DNA from: Phytoseiulus persimilis | Taxonomy: Eukaryota; Arthropoda; Arachnida; Mesostigmata; Phytoseiidae | Length of the DNA stretch: 64,000 nt | Direction: 5' to 3' | Assembly: GCA_037576195.1 (NCBI GenBank) | Contig: CM075102.1 | Coordinates: 30,686,745 to 30,750,744 of the forward strand | In this document: in pieces, positions 1-11,534 of the stretch | Layout: each line of letters opens with the position of its first letter | Position numbering within the stretch: the first letter of the stretch is position 1 | Position numbers and translations under genes: made by a program | The notes under the pieces: model-generated | The model's database searches: none | What the model saw: only the letters and a program-made list of their open reading frames with translations | Told to the model about the DNA's origin: nothing

Positions 1-531
1 CGAAATGAAGTCGAGTGTTTACTTAGGGCCAACTATTGGAGTGGAGGCTGACAGGAGTAACGAGATCTCTGCCTTGATAAACACAAACCACCCCAGTATC
101 CTTTGTTGCCATTGTGCTGTCAAGGGTGGCCTCGACATATACGAGCTGAAGTTCAACAAGCGAACATAGGAGGTCTCGGAGTACGGCGCCAGGGATCGCA
201 GGCCGCTCCCATGTCGCGTCGGTCTCTCCGTATCGACTTTTCGTATCGATTCTTGATGGTCGAGAATATAGTTTCGAATCAGTTGCTTCACTTGCTGGAC
301 GAATCAGCGCTGAAAATCCTTCCGAGAGTGAGGCTCGACGAGTTGAATCGGGGTGGTTGGGTTGGTGCTGCCATTCCGAGGTTCTCCGAACGGCGTCGCG
401 AACGAGATTGGAGAAATCGTCGTCGATCGGATTCGATCACCAGACTGCTTTCGGACCGCTCTCGAGCATACCCTCTCGCGTATCAAACTCCAGTTCCTTC
501 CTTCATCAGAACCATCGGAGGATGCGGATCA
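1..531. other. no supportable gene
   Basis: Open frames overlap here in several phases but none reads as a recognisable protein. The segment may hold the reverse-transcriptase-side remains of the retrotransposon relic that becomes recognisable from about 530, but I cannot show that. Confidence 0.4.
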
Positions 532-1860
532 GAACTCGGAGCTGGTTCGACATTCCAGTTCTCATCCATGGCAAGGGGATGCGCGGATTTTTCCCTCTGC
601 AGGCCTCGCAACGGTCGACCAGGGATCGTGTTCTCGCTCGAATGGAACACTGTGTTCGTCTCCTCGAACGGACAACTGTTTGTCGTCTTAAACTGGTTGA
701 TAGCCCGTCCTCCTGTTGACCTCTCCCCGGAAAAATAATTTCCCCGCACTTTTCCCAACGTGGGCTTGGTAAATCTCTATTAGGCGTTACTGGAACACCC
801 CGCAATTATCTTCGACTGCATGTATTCGAGCAGCACAAAAAGCTTCCTCGAGCGGAGTCGAAGCGAAACATTGGAGTTCGGATCCGACTGTTATCCGGGG
901 CTCATGTTGAGCTCAAAATTCGTAACTTTCCGGTCCTGTCTCGAAGGTCGACGATCATCCTGGATTGGCTCCGACGAACTTGGAATTCGCACAACCACTC
1001 GGAACGCATCTCAAATGTGGAAGAGCTTGACAGTGTTCACTCTCTGGAAGGGGAAGCGAGTAAGCTGGATCTTCGCCATCGTTTTCGGGGGAAAGGGTTT
1101 GCGCTCTGATATCCACCATTCACGATTCCGAGTGAGTGGCCAGATCATACGAAATGATTCTGCCGCTCCGACGATCGCGTGCAGTGCAACAGAGAGAACT
1201 CATAGATCGTGCGATGAACCCTGCTTGATGCATCCAACCGGCAGTAAGAGAGACGGCTGCCAGACCTAACAGGCCGGAGGAAGAGGGAGCGGATCGTCTG
1301 AGGTCGGCGACGGATTCTGCACGAGAGATTTTCTCGCCTGCAACCTTCAATCCACTCGCGTCCTCCGAGACGTGTTCCTAACTTCATCTGCCGCAATTCC
1401 CGCCAAGTGTCGAGGAGCAAGAGGTGCTTCATACCTATAGCGAGACGCGTACTCGATGTATACACTCGACAAGGAAAACGAACACCCATGGAAATCTTTC
1501 CCAAGACCCGAAGAATCATTCATATGCATTCAGCGTATGAAAAACAACCCTCTGTGAGAGTCTCCACGGGACAACTTATGGGGCAATTCAGAGAGTCTGG
1601 GGAGCGGAGGCATTACCTCTTGACAGTGGGCAATATTTTATCTCTTGCTCCGCTTCACCCTCGGTGGCCCGGTTGCCCAGAAGTCGCGCCCCGGGAAGAT
1701 GAGGGAAAGGCACTTCGCGTTTCATGGCACCGTCGTGGGGCATGTGAATTCACCGCGACACCGCTGTCGCGGCAATGTCAAATGCAAGAAACCAGAATTC
1801 CTCCGCCTTCCGTTCGGAGCTCAAACTGCACGGAGACGTTTCGCTTTGAACATTGATCAG
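532..1860 (+). pseudogene. BEL/Pao-like retrotransposon pol relic (RNase H to integrase)
   Basis: A decayed plus-strand fragment of a retrotransposon polyprotein. From 840 to 1106 one frame stays open and carries, in order, LPRAE, the stretch ILDWLRRTW (about 957-983), ERISNVEEL and RGKG, ending at a TGA at 1107. This order matches the RNase H region of BEL/Pao elements, though expected acidic residues of the tryptophan-serine-aspartate type are lost. Between about 1497 and 1640 another frame reads from FPKTRR through MHSAYEK to GERRHYLLTV, resembling the histidine-rich N-terminal zinc-binding part of the integrase. An earlier piece (about 560-719) with IHG and VCRLKL may be the start of the RNase H. 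Several frameshifts and stops separate these parts, so the copy is dead. I see no long terminal repeats. The family call rests on motif order only; a different LTR family is possible. Confidence 0.55.
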
Positions 1861-3439
1861 CTGCATCGCGGCCTCCCGCGGGACCGCGGAACACCTGCGT
1901 CCCCGTTCCTCGCAATATCGCCCCGAAAGCAGCGAAATCAGTCAACAGAACTCGCGACGACGGTCTAAAGAGGGGACGTTGCTCGAAACCAACCAGTCTA
2001 CACAAACAGCTCTCACGGAAGGTCCAGATCTGGTGTGAGGGAAACAATTCTGGGATTTTTGGTACTCGCCAGGCATTCTGAAAGCTGCTCTTGTGCACGC
2101 ACACTCGAACAAACGAGAAAGCCAATCCGTCGAGTCGCATGCAGAGTTGACCCACCAGGCGGTGGACGCGTGGCATTTTGATTTGATTCTAAGTCAACAT
2201 GAATCTCAGAGCTTTTCTTTATGATGGGATCTCAAAAAGGGACCGAATGAAGACTCGATGCGTTCAACTCAGTTTGTGTACTCATTATGAATCGGAAAGT
2301 TGTCCATCAGTGTCTTTGAGGAGCTCCGCAAACAAGATTTGACGTCGGCTGAATGGACCTCGAGGAAGTGCTGAGGAAACCTGGAGCAATCCCCTCCAAT
2401 GACGAGAAAAGACGCTCGAGGTGTGCAGCGCTTGGCTCACCGTGTCGTGCGTTTGAGATTCGTGTGAGCCACGAACGACCAGCTGAGCCCTCTAGACACC
2501 CAGCCACCGGCCAAGATCAATGTCGGAGCCGCAACACACACCTTGCGCTGAGGCAACAGGACTCGGTCACGCAATTCCTGGGCCCAATTTAGGCCTCAGG
2601 GCTTCTCCAGACAGTCCAGGCCTAGCGAGCGAGAGTGCCAGGACTCCTTCTGCGCAGATGACCTCGGGGAGTCCGCTCGAAGTTCTAACCAAATCCAACG
2701 AACGAAGCTGCGTCTCGGTATTACGCTACGCGATACACCGCCGGGAAGGATATCAAAATATCCGAAACCCGAGAGAGTTCGCTCGATCTGAGCGAGTTTG
2801 CCGATGCTGCTCAGCGTCCCCACCACAGCCTGAGTGGAACCGAAAATGGTTAACTGACGGGAAGGATTAGCTGACTCTCCTATCCAGAACCGGAAGTGAG
2901 AGTAACTGCCACGTCCGCCAGCCTGAGACTGAGAGGCCTGCCTCGGAAAAGTAGCCTGTTCAACGAGCAAGCATTTCGCGTTTTCCTTGAGCTCAGACGG
3001 AACGGGTGTGGGGTGATTTGATTAACGCTGGCCATGAATAATGCATGTGAACGCATACGTCACATCAAACGGTTCATTGATTGCTTCCTGTACGCCAGGG
3101 TGGTGCCTAGCTAGGGGAAACAATTCAGCGGAAAAATTTCCTCTCAATTGGTCGAGACGCCAAGATCTTACAGCTTGTCATCCGGATAGCCATCGGGGCA
3201 TGTAATCATGTTTGTGACTCTGCGTGGAACGCCGTTGTTTGAGTAACGAAATAGAGATGGAGGGAGAAATTCTGTGCTGCTCTCAAATTTCGGGCGAAGG
3301 GTCTGGTGGAGGATTCGATGGAATTGACCCGAATATCTCATTCGAGTCGAGAGAGCCAGCGAACTGGATTCATCTCTAGAACACCTCGAGCCTTGGATCA
3401 AAGATAGTCCCTGAAGTTCATAGAGGAGGATGAGGATAA
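1861..3439. other. no supportable gene
   Basis: I see only short overlapping frames on both strands and no motif, repeat or splice pair that I can support. It lies between two retrotransposon relics and may be further decayed element sequence. Confidence 0.4.
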
Positions 3440-4060
3440 GTCCGAGTGCTGGAAAAATGGAAAACGCTTGTCCGTCTGCGGAACGAGCCAACGAGCTGGA
3501 GTGCCCTCGAATCCTCCGCAGATGAAGCTGACATGTCAATCGGATGTTTCAAGGTAAGAAAAACCCACATATTATGGATATACCGGGGAGCTCGTCTAAG
3601 AGCAGATACAGTCCTGGGTGGTATTCCCATTGGGGCGTAGATGGTTGAGTCCGAACGGAGAAGGAACGCGTGTCGGGATTCAGAGTCTCGGTCGTAGAGT
3701 TCGATCTCAAACCTCCGCCGAAATCGACTCGTGGAAGGCTTCGAGCCGGAGTGCCGTTGTTGAAGTCGCGTTCTCTCCCGGGAAAAAAAGTGATTCCATT
3801 CCATTTGGGAATCATCGGAAGATTCCCCCGACCGAGCTCCTCGAATTTCTCATGACATCAGTCACACGGTACTCCGACACGAGCATTTCATTCGATCCGC
3901 TGAGAGTCGAGGTGCAGATGTGATTCCAGATGAAAACGAGTTCGAGGAGGACATCTGAGTTATGGGCCAGGGACGGAAAATGCCATGGCTCGGGAAAGAC
4001 TCTCACGGAGCGGCGGGGACTTGCACTTCCATGAAGAGCCGGAACGACGATAACCATTGC
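3440..4060 (+). pseudogene. BEL/Pao-like reverse transcriptase relic
   Basis: Two plus-strand frames together resemble the palm part of a BEL/Pao reverse transcriptase. The first (3440 to about 3640) reads through ADEADMSIGCF, ILWIYRGARL and ends GGIPIGA. The second overlaps it (from about 3618) with WVVFPLG and continues to about 3922 with a stretch ending FDPLRVEVQM. A third piece near 3960-4050 reads SELWARDG. The order (aromatic-rich block, FPLG or PIGA turn, then a post-palm FDPL-type motif) is what the family would give, but the catalytic aspartate pair is not visible. A GTAAGA after TTTCAAG at 3556 also looks like a splice donor, so a host exon ending there is an alternative reading. 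Same orientation as the relic at 532-1860 but a different part of pol. Confidence 0.35.
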
Positions 4061-4273
4061 TCTCTAGCATGTGTGGATGGATGCTGCGCCCGTTATGGAA
4101 TAAGTGAGATGAACTCGCTCGCTGAGAGCCGGTTTGTATGGTCGAACTGTTTACGCGCGCTATGCCCCCTCGCCCCATGCAGGCCGCTACCGGAACGGCC
4201 CAGATTAACTGCCTCATCCACGGAAAAACATTCAGTAAACTCATCGCAGGGTTCTTATTCTGTTTGCTCTACC

Positions 4274-4311
4274 GGCAGCAATGATCGAAATCGGGCGGGC
4301 AGCAATGATCG
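4274..4311. repeat. 14-bp direct repeat, 24-bp period
   Basis: GGCAGCAATGATCG occurs at 4274-4287 and again at 4298-4311. It produces the peptide repeat GSNDRN in one frame. It looks like a local replication-slippage duplication. Confidence 0.8.
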
Positions 4312-7260
4312 GAACTGCAGCGTACCGATCTCTCGCTCGGGAGGTCACGACCCCGCTGACCATTATTTGTCAACCATAGCTCCAACATTGAATCAGTGGA
4401 ACTGTCCGCTTCTACTCTCCATTGCATCGGTTCGAACATACAAAGCTCAAAAGAAAAGGTAAACTTGTTCCAGAGCGGGGCGGCGCGCACATGAGCCGCT
4501 ACAAGCCTTCGACTGGGCTGTTCTGTCACCGACCCAACCGTTTCGAAGAACCTCCGCAAAGGTAAATTCTCGTTCGCCGCTTCCGAGCTTTCCGACAGCT
4601 ACCTTCGAGTAGGTGTGTCGACAATGTGGAGCTCTGTAAACAATGAAGACGCGCCGCATGCGCGTGATCGGATTGGTTCCCAAAATGGTGCAAACTCCCC
4701 GGGTCCCCGGAACCCGTTGGAGTCCTCGATGAATTCCTGAAGAGGCTGAGCTCGGAAACTTTGCAGAAATCGGCTGAATGACCATGAGCAGAGAATGTCG
4801 GAATAAGAAGCGGGAGAAAACGTCGGCTACACTGATTCCCGAATACTTTTCAACCACCGGAAAGTCTCAAACTCGAGAATCGTTCCGTTCGCCATGGGCT
4901 GCATGTCTATGTACAGGAACTTCAAGAAGGGTCTGATGCGAAGGTTTTCTCGTCTGATCGAACACTTCCCGCACGAGGTTTCCCTTCTGCGCACGAACAC
5001 GGATTGATTCCCACACGTCGGGACCAGAATGTACCCGCATCTTTCTCGGCCGGAGTCTCCCGCTGTTCCATTTTTCTGAGATAGCTGCGGCTCCTGAAGC
5101 AGTCACGTTGGTTCGGCTGCAGAATTACACGATGAGGGGCATTCTTTTCATCTTCGGAGCGGATCCGACGAACTCACCGATGCGTTTCCATCTTTATTCA
5201 CCAACTCGGTAAAGTGAGACAAAGCGAGGATTCTGGAACGCGAGCATCGCCGCCCCTCGAACCTATCGCACGGCGAATCTGCGTTGAGTGTCATGTTTGA
5301 ACGGCGGGTTAACAGTATTCATAACTCCGGTTCAATCGTTCGTCCTGTCTCTTGGGGACGGCCCACGTCACTCGAGTGCAAGGAGACAAAGAAACTGCAG
5401 CCCGGTGACACGTACCTCGTGGTTCTCGAATACTAGCTGGAGCAATTTCGGGTGCGTTCCCCACGGAATCTGATTCGGGCTTGTCGAACTTTTTGCTTCA
5501 GGGAACTTCATCCCCGAGAATCTTGTGTTCCGAGAGATTTCTGCCTCACCCGCAACAGGGAGAGAAGCTCGGAATCGAGGACACCGGGAAGGAGGGAAAT
5601 AATTATTGGGCCAGGAGACTCTTTTCTCGACAGGGAGCCGGTGGAATTGGTGGTTGGATTTCCACTATTTATAGTCGAATCCGATTCCAGCAGCCATCTC
5701 CGGCAAGCTGATGAGATTCTTGGTCGTTTGTGAAAAAATGACGAAACTCCGTCCGGAGTAGACGAGTCGAATCGAATCTCAGAGTGGGAGGACAAACCTT
5801 CGTAGAAGATCCAATAAATGCCTCACCGACAGCAGGACTGCAGGACCTGCTTCGCAGACTCTTAGGTCGTTACGCCTGGGAGCCTAGAGAAGCATACATA
5901 GCGCATAGGCTGGAAACGATGCATGACCGAACGTCCGACATTTGATTTGATGAAATCGGCGGGACCCTCAGACAACGTGTCATCTCATTAGTACGAATAA
6001 ATGATCTATGGACGATGAAAGTGGAGCCTTTCTCATGTCTTTGTCACGATGCGTTAATGAGGGAACTGCGAAGCTGGAACTGCTGTCGGGCCGTTCGTAG
6101 ACTTGCTCACAATGAGGAGGCATATTTCTTGAGCCCGTATTCATCCCTGGTGGAAGGCATCCGTGGGGCTCGATCAGCTCGATCGGTAACGACTCTCAGA
6201 ATCCCCACACAATCATTTCAGCGAGCGCGTAGTTCCGTTCAAATTACGCAGAAACATATTCCTTGTCAGAGAACACGATTGGAAACGCGAGACGAGGAAA
6301 CATCCCAAATAAACTGTCTCAGAGAGCTCAGACATACTACGAGCAGGCGTGGTGGTCCTCCTCCGCGGGTGGATTGCGATTCTGAAGCCCATAACCCTCG
6401 GCGGGAGCTTCGATCCTCCGAGCCTGCACCCGATGGCGGAAATAGGGCGAAGCGGGAACCCATCGATCGCTCACGTATGGCTTTTGGTGAAACAAGGTTT
6501 CCTCTCTGTGTGGGGCTCCGCTGGCCTCCCATCGGAGCAATCTCACCGGTGGATTGAGATCTGGGATCAGTATTTCCTCGATGCCTTGGTGAGGTCCGAT
6601 CCAGCGGCCAACCGGAACCGACTCCACCGTAGCTCTCCAAAGAATCCTTCGAGGTGTGCGAGAGCGAGATGAAGGAGCGAAGCGCTGTCTTGGGAGGGAC
6701 CTTCGTTTCTGTCGTTAGACTAATCCATTGGAACTCCAACGAAGCTTGCGACGAGCGAGAATTGAAGTTCAGAGTTCGCATTTCAGAGGGAGGCTAGGGG
6801 GGGGGGGCAATTCGGTTCATGCTCAAGTGAGCCTGGGGGCCTCCGACTTCCATGTGAAATGAAGTGAGAAGATCATCCAAGGGAGTGGGAAATAGGGCAA
6901 TGGTTCTCAGACCGGTTCCATGTGCGCCCGGAGATGATCGTTCCCTCCATAGCGTTCTGGGAGCGCGGCCGCACGGAACTCCGATTTTCGAAATACATGA
7001 TTCCCTGAACTGTGGCTTCGTCGGAGAAGGTCCTGCGTCGCGGGAGCCGCTTGGGGCGAGAACTCATCTTCATAAATGAATAATCCATGCGAGAGGTTCA
7101 CCCTGAAACTCCTCAACGTTACGCGTGAAAAATGCATCCGCTCCGGGCTCTCACGGCGGCTGCCAGGTCCTGAGGATAGACTTCGGGAACTACAGAAAAT
7201 TCGCAGAGACGTCGTTATCCAACGACAAAACTGCTCCGCGCCCTGAGCAAGCACGGGTAG

Positions 7261-7295
7261 ATTTCGAATCGAATTGCGAATTCGAAATATTCGAA
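7261..7295. repeat. AT-rich hairpin with three TTCGAA sites
   Basis: ATTTCGAAT (7261-7269) and ATTCGAAAT (7280-7288) are perfect inverted repeats separated by 10 bases. A third TTCGAA follows at 7290-7295. Three TTCGAA hexamers in 33 bases is unusual in this sequence, but I know of no function here. Confidence 0.6.
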
Positions 7296-8206
7296 TGCAT
7301 GCTCGAACAGGAGGCTCCTCGAGCCCGAGGAGAGCTGGACCAGAGTCCTCGAGTCGTACGTGCCGCTTTTCATGCGTCATGATCGCCGGCAAACCTTTTC
7401 TACGATTTCCAGACGATACTTGCCGCTGGACATTCCGAACGGTCAGAGTCCTGAGGACGAAACTCCTCGGCAAACTCACGACGAAAAATTCGTTATTCAC
7501 AGAATGGCTGCCGATCCTCGATGTGAAGCGAAACCCACGATCGGAACGAGTCTCGGTCGTCCAGTGCACTTCTTCACACGAACTTGAAGGAGGATAGAGC
7601 TCCAGGTCAGCTTTGATAATATTGATCATATGACAGACGAAGCATCTTCTGCACTCAATATCGCGATAATTCCGTCTCCTGGAAACAGCAGCAGTTCCTG
7701 CTTTGAAGAGCGCGAGGTGACTCCTTCTTCTCTAAAGACGATGGTCACCACTGACTGTGCTCCGAAAGCGAGAGTTTCTCGGGGATTCAACGAATTCAGA
7801 AACTAACCGAAATGAATCGGATGGACGATCTCGAAGGAGCGTTGTCTCCGAGATCGGTACCAACGCCAGAACCACGAAGTGTCCGAGCGACGTTTAACGG
7901 AAGGCCCATCATACAGCTGATGTACCTCTCAATCCTCCGTACTAACAAGAGCGGCGAATCGTCTTCACGCTAATTAGAAACAGAGTGCCCGCCCTCTAGG
8001 GACATTCGTTGTTCTGCACTCCGGCTTAGCCACTGGAGTTGCTACTGCGTCCGCACTCATGTGGTCGCCATGGACACTCTGCGTAGCGCTTATCCCCGGC
8101 TTCCCGATTCCGGTCTCTCTCGTGGCCCCGTCGGGCAGCCCCGGAAGAAAGGAAACTTTCCGGGACGGCAATCCGGAGAGCTGAGATTATTCGTGAGAGC
8201 CCGGTT

Positions 8207-8540
8207 TTGATGCTAACGTCCCGGTGCTCGTTCTGCGTCATGGGAGATCCGAAACGCTGGCGGGCATTCATGGCATACTGCGAACAAAACCTACAGCGGA
8301 ACCGAAACAGGCTTCTCGCAGACTCGCACAGGAAGTCACCGCGCCCACACCGAGCTCCCACGGTCTGCGGGTGTCGCACAGTCGAGCTTCAATTCAATTT
8401 GCAGTCGGACGATATGGACCGGGCGAATTATTCACTACTGGCTGCATACAAATAAAGGCGCGCGTAGTTGAGCTTCGGACGGCACAGTGAACTTTCGCTA
8501 TTATTGACAGTACTATGTACGACTGCTTGCGGAATATTGT
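8207..8540 (+). pseudogene. possible gag zinc-knuckle relic
   Basis: One plus-strand frame starts RCSFCVMGD, runs through MAYCEQN and reaches VCGCRT, giving a cysteine pattern of CX2C, single C, then CXC, as in the paired zinc knuckles of BEL/Pao gag proteins. Just after, in another frame, IKARVVELRTAQ and then AIIDSTM resemble the approach to a retropepsin active site with the glycine missing. No frame is continuous through the whole stretch. The match is weak and could be chance; the nearby retrotransposon relics in the same orientation make it somewhat more likely. Confidence 0.22.
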
Positions 8541-8654
8541 TTCCCTTCCCAGCTTCAAGTGCAGCTTGGCGACCTCTGGGTGTCACGAAGAATGAATTGT
8601 GACAACGGAGAGGACACAACCCGGCATCGGAGCATGGCAACCAATTTCGGCTAA

Positions 8655-8906
8655 CTCCGCCAACGAGATGTCCAGTTTTATCCCCCGATTGTATTCCGTC
8701 GGAAGAGTCGAATAGCTGTCTCTTGGGCGGCCCATGTGCAGGCATCTCAGGTCAATAACAAGAAAGGCCGAGCGAAGATATACGTTTGTGATGCTTGCAA
8801 TATCAACTCGAGGATGTATTGCTTCGAGTGTGCCGTCAAACTTTTCTCGCTGCGGGATTCCAAGGCGTCGATGAAATCGTTGGAAGGGAAAGGAAGAGCT
8901 AGATGA
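8655..8906 (+). CDS. small ORF with CX2C-X7-CX2C motif, unknown
   Basis: An open frame of 83 codons with no early ATG runs from a stop at 8652 to TGA at 8904. It contains KKGRAKIYVCDAC followed by NINSRMYCFEC, that is CX2C, seven residues, CX2C (first cysteine codon at 8787). This is a classic treble-clef or zinc-ribbon-like spacing. A basic, glycine-containing stretch precedes it. The C-terminal cysteine-rich domain of piggyBac-type transposases has a comparable CX2C...YXCX2C arrangement, but the later cysteine-histidine part is absent here, so I do not assign it. The frame ends 67 bases before the 21-bp minisatellite. It may be an exon or transposon fragment; a complete protein is unlikely because there is no good start. 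Confidence 0.3.
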   Translation, partial: LRQRDVQFYPPIVFRRKSRIAVSWAAHVQASQVNNKKGRAKIYVCDACNINSRMYCFECAVKLFSLRDSKASMKSLEGKGRAR

Positions 8907-8972
8907 CTCCGTGTGGGAATCTCTCTCCTGCCTGTTGATGCGAAGCCCCTAGGAATGTACAGTGCGAACTTT

Positions 8973-9276
8973 AGGCGTTGTGAGTTGAGCGTCAGGCGTT
9001 GTGAGTTGAGCGTCAGGCGTTGTGAGTTGAGCGTCAGGCGTTGTGAGTTGAGCGTCAGGCGTTGTGAGTTGAGCGTCAGGCATTGTGAGTTGAGCGTCAG
9101 GCATTGTGAGTTGAGCGTCAGGCGTTGTGAGTTGAGCGTCAGGCGTTGTGAGTTGAGCGTCAGGCGTTGTGAGTTGAGCGTCAGGCGTTGTGAGTTGAGC
9201 GTCAGGCGTTGTGAGTTGAGCGTCAGGCGTTGGGAGTTGAGCGTCAGGCGTTGGGAGTTGAGCGTCAGGCGTTGGA
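8973..9276 (+). repeat. 21-bp minisatellite, 14 full units plus a partial one
   Basis: A head-to-tail 21-bp unit repeats 14 times from 8973 to 9266 with a broken 15th unit. Because 21 is a multiple of three, the plus frame reads the heptapeptide RRCELSV over and over. Variants are clustered: two adjacent units have an R-to-H change (GCG to GCA context), and the last two units read RRWELSV. This clustering is expected of unequal exchange or slippage rather than selection on a protein. The surrounding 133-codon open frame (8913-9314) is therefore treated as a by-product of the repeat, not a gene. Confidence 0.95.
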
Positions 9277-11254
9277 ATTCGATCGTTCGGAGTAGGAGTT
9301 CGAAGCTAGAGTGAAATCCATCTTTGAAGTTGGGGTCGCGGCGGCGGGCGACTAGCTCAACTTGAAGGCAGGATAAACACAGATCGTTTATTCTTTTCGC
9401 TCAGATAGCTCTTCGCGTCCTCGACGGGTCAAAGTCGGGAACGCGTTTTCTTGTCAGCGGCTATTCAGGTGTTCTCAAAGCGATGTGTCCCGTTATATCG
9501 TTTCCCGGTTGCCAGAGACTTCAGGATAACGCAACCCGGATCTGTCGGAGGGTGGTACTGAAATGTCGGCGGATGGTTTGCGGGTTTCAGCCATGTTGTG
9601 ACCTTTGTATGAACTGCCTTTTATAACCATGCGTTATTGACGAGGCTTTGAATGAGCGGTTGAGAATAGTAATCTGATGATTCCACGAAGACCACTCTTT
9701 CCCCTTCCGCACCCGGGGACTCAACGCGCGTCTCTTCCCGGGGAGTCTTCAGCACTATCAGGCTCAAGGATCGGCCCGATGATGTCGGTTGAATGATCAG
9801 CGTGCTCCCATGAGTCGGCAAAGAAGACCTGAGACTTCCTAAAGGTGAATTCACGCTGGCCACCCCCAGTGGATGACACCGTGTAGACCTCTGGGGAGAG
9901 GATTATTGACACGTCGTTTCCTTTCACTCTGAAAAGCTATGTGGTCCCTCAACCGAATCTCATCTAAAATCGTTGGGGCGGTCGCCTCGGGAATTATAAG
10001 TAGTGCCGTCATTCCTGCCGACCGTTAGACCTGATGCTGCTTCATCGTACCTCCACCCTTGACTTCAACTGACCATTCAAGTCGAAGTAGAGCGGCCATT
10101 GGAGAGCCCACATTCTAAACGTCGTAACTTCGAATTTCTGGAAGCGAAGTTCTCAGTCAGAAATTCTTCGGACCCATTTCCGGCAAGGTTGTCTTGCGCT
10201 TCTCTTGGAACTGCGAAGAGTGTAGAGGAATAGTGAATGAAGCTTCTCCGAGAAGAGCGCGAAATAACGTTGTCGACAATCGGTCCGAAGAATTCCTGAC
10301 TAAAAAGTCGACCTTGACGAATTCGGAGTTGCGAGGTTCTGAATCTGGACCCTCCAATGAAACAGACTGATAACGAGCCGACGATATCGCCTACGGCATC
10401 CTTGATAGGAACGATTAGTTAACGTCAGTCTCCAATCGGGCGATGCTCAACGGATGCGGAGGTTTTTGAAGCTAAGGCGACAAAGGAATTCCAGGAAGCT
10501 TCCCCAATGCAGGAACACGGGGTTGCGTCTACCGTGTGTGACAAGCTCTTGTTCAGTTTCAATGTCCGACCTGCCCGACGCAGCCAGTCGGTCAATCCCT
10601 GAAGCTCCTTGCAGTCTGATTCAGCGCAATGCTAAGCGAGCCGCGAGAGAAATCTGTTCGCGATGATGTGATAGTTGGGAAAACGGACGTTGTTTTTTAA
10701 TGAGCGCTGATAAGTTTTGCTGGCCTCAGTTGGTCAATCTTTGCCATCGAATCCGCGCGGGAACCCGTTAGATGGCACAGGAGTCTCTCAGAAATTCTTT
10801 CGCAGCTGACAGAACTTACTTGGGTTGTTCAGATCACTCGTTGAACAGTATTTGGACGTTCAGCGAGTAGAACGTGATTCCACGGAACCACTAGTTTACC
10901 TACTGAGCTCGATCCCGATTTTTTTTCACGACAGCGACAGAAATATTCCTCGAGCTTCACGTCCACGACATCGCTCTCCAACTCTCCGAGAGTTCAGAAG
11001 GAAAGTTAACAAAAATCCCTGAGAGTGACCTTCGTAGAAACGATTCCATCAGCGTCATGATGATTAGATGTCAGCGTCATCAACTCCCCAGGTTCGGTAA
11101 CTCCGCAGAGCGGGACGCGACAAAATTTGGTGGTCAGGCCCTGGGTTATTGCCTATGTCGCTGACGACACGAATCCATTTCGGCTGAAGAAGAGGACGAA
11201 CAACAGGAGATGGAGGGGAAATAGGCGACAGAGCAGTCATTCTATTGCCCTAAC
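9277..11254. other. no supportable gene
   Basis: Short frames on both strands only. No RNA gene, transposon motif or convincing splice pair seen. Confidence 0.4.
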
Positions 11255-11534
11255 GTCCTAATAGCGTCAGCCAATGCGAGGGTTGCAGCACCCGAACGCT
11301 CCACTGCCACGTGGACCACAAATGCACTTCTTTGTTGGCTTTGGCAAATTGCGACGATGCGTTCTTATTGATAGACGGGTTCTTTCAGTCGCCCCTCATG
11401 AGCTCTATCAGCTGCCCTCGCTGGTTTTCCTTGATCGTGTATGCTCCTGGAGGAATAGTATTCATCTTCCGTATTGTCATGGCAATGATCTGCATCCACC
11501 AGTCTGAAGGCTTGAAGTCACCCTCCTCGGCGAG
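11255..11534 (-). pseudogene. decayed coding fragment with TIPPGAYTIKE motif
   Basis: On the minus strand, one frame runs from 11534 to about 11255 with a single TGA at 11387-11385. It reads SDWWMQIIAMTIRKM, then NTIPPGAYTIKE, QLIEL, and after the stop KNPSINKNASSQ and WSTWQW. A proline-proline-glycine-alanine-tyrosine turn followed by an isoleucine-rich helix recalls a family of uncharacterised proteins encoded by large DNA transposons in invertebrates, but this is only a resemblance. The plus strand here has an open frame of 131 codons which reads less like protein. Best described as a probable fragment of mobile-element coding sequence, broken by one stop. Confidence 0.25.

Larger units (their letters stand above)
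4061..8206. other. no supportable gene; minor repeats
   Basis: No gene recognised. The stretch holds a 14-bp direct repeat (4274-4287 and 4298-4311), an 11-G run (6797-6807) and a TTCGAA-rich hairpin (7261-7288). Long overlapping frames occur on both strands (for example minus 7629 to 6907, 240 codons) but read as low-information sequence. Confidence 0.4.

Noticed and set aside
3446..3640. host exon ending at TTTCAAG|GTAAGA
   Set aside because: The donor is good, but there is no pyrimidine-rich acceptor upstream and the translation fits a reverse-transcriptase relic better.
6907..7629. 240-codon minus-strand gene
   Set aside because: No recognisable motif and several competing frames on the plus strand.
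8973..9276. CRISPR array
   Set aside because: Units are contiguous with no unique spacers, and the sequence is eukaryotic.
8913..9314. 133-codon repetitive protein
   Set aside because: Explained by a 21-bp tandem repeat whose unit is a multiple of three; no independent coding evidence outside the repeat.
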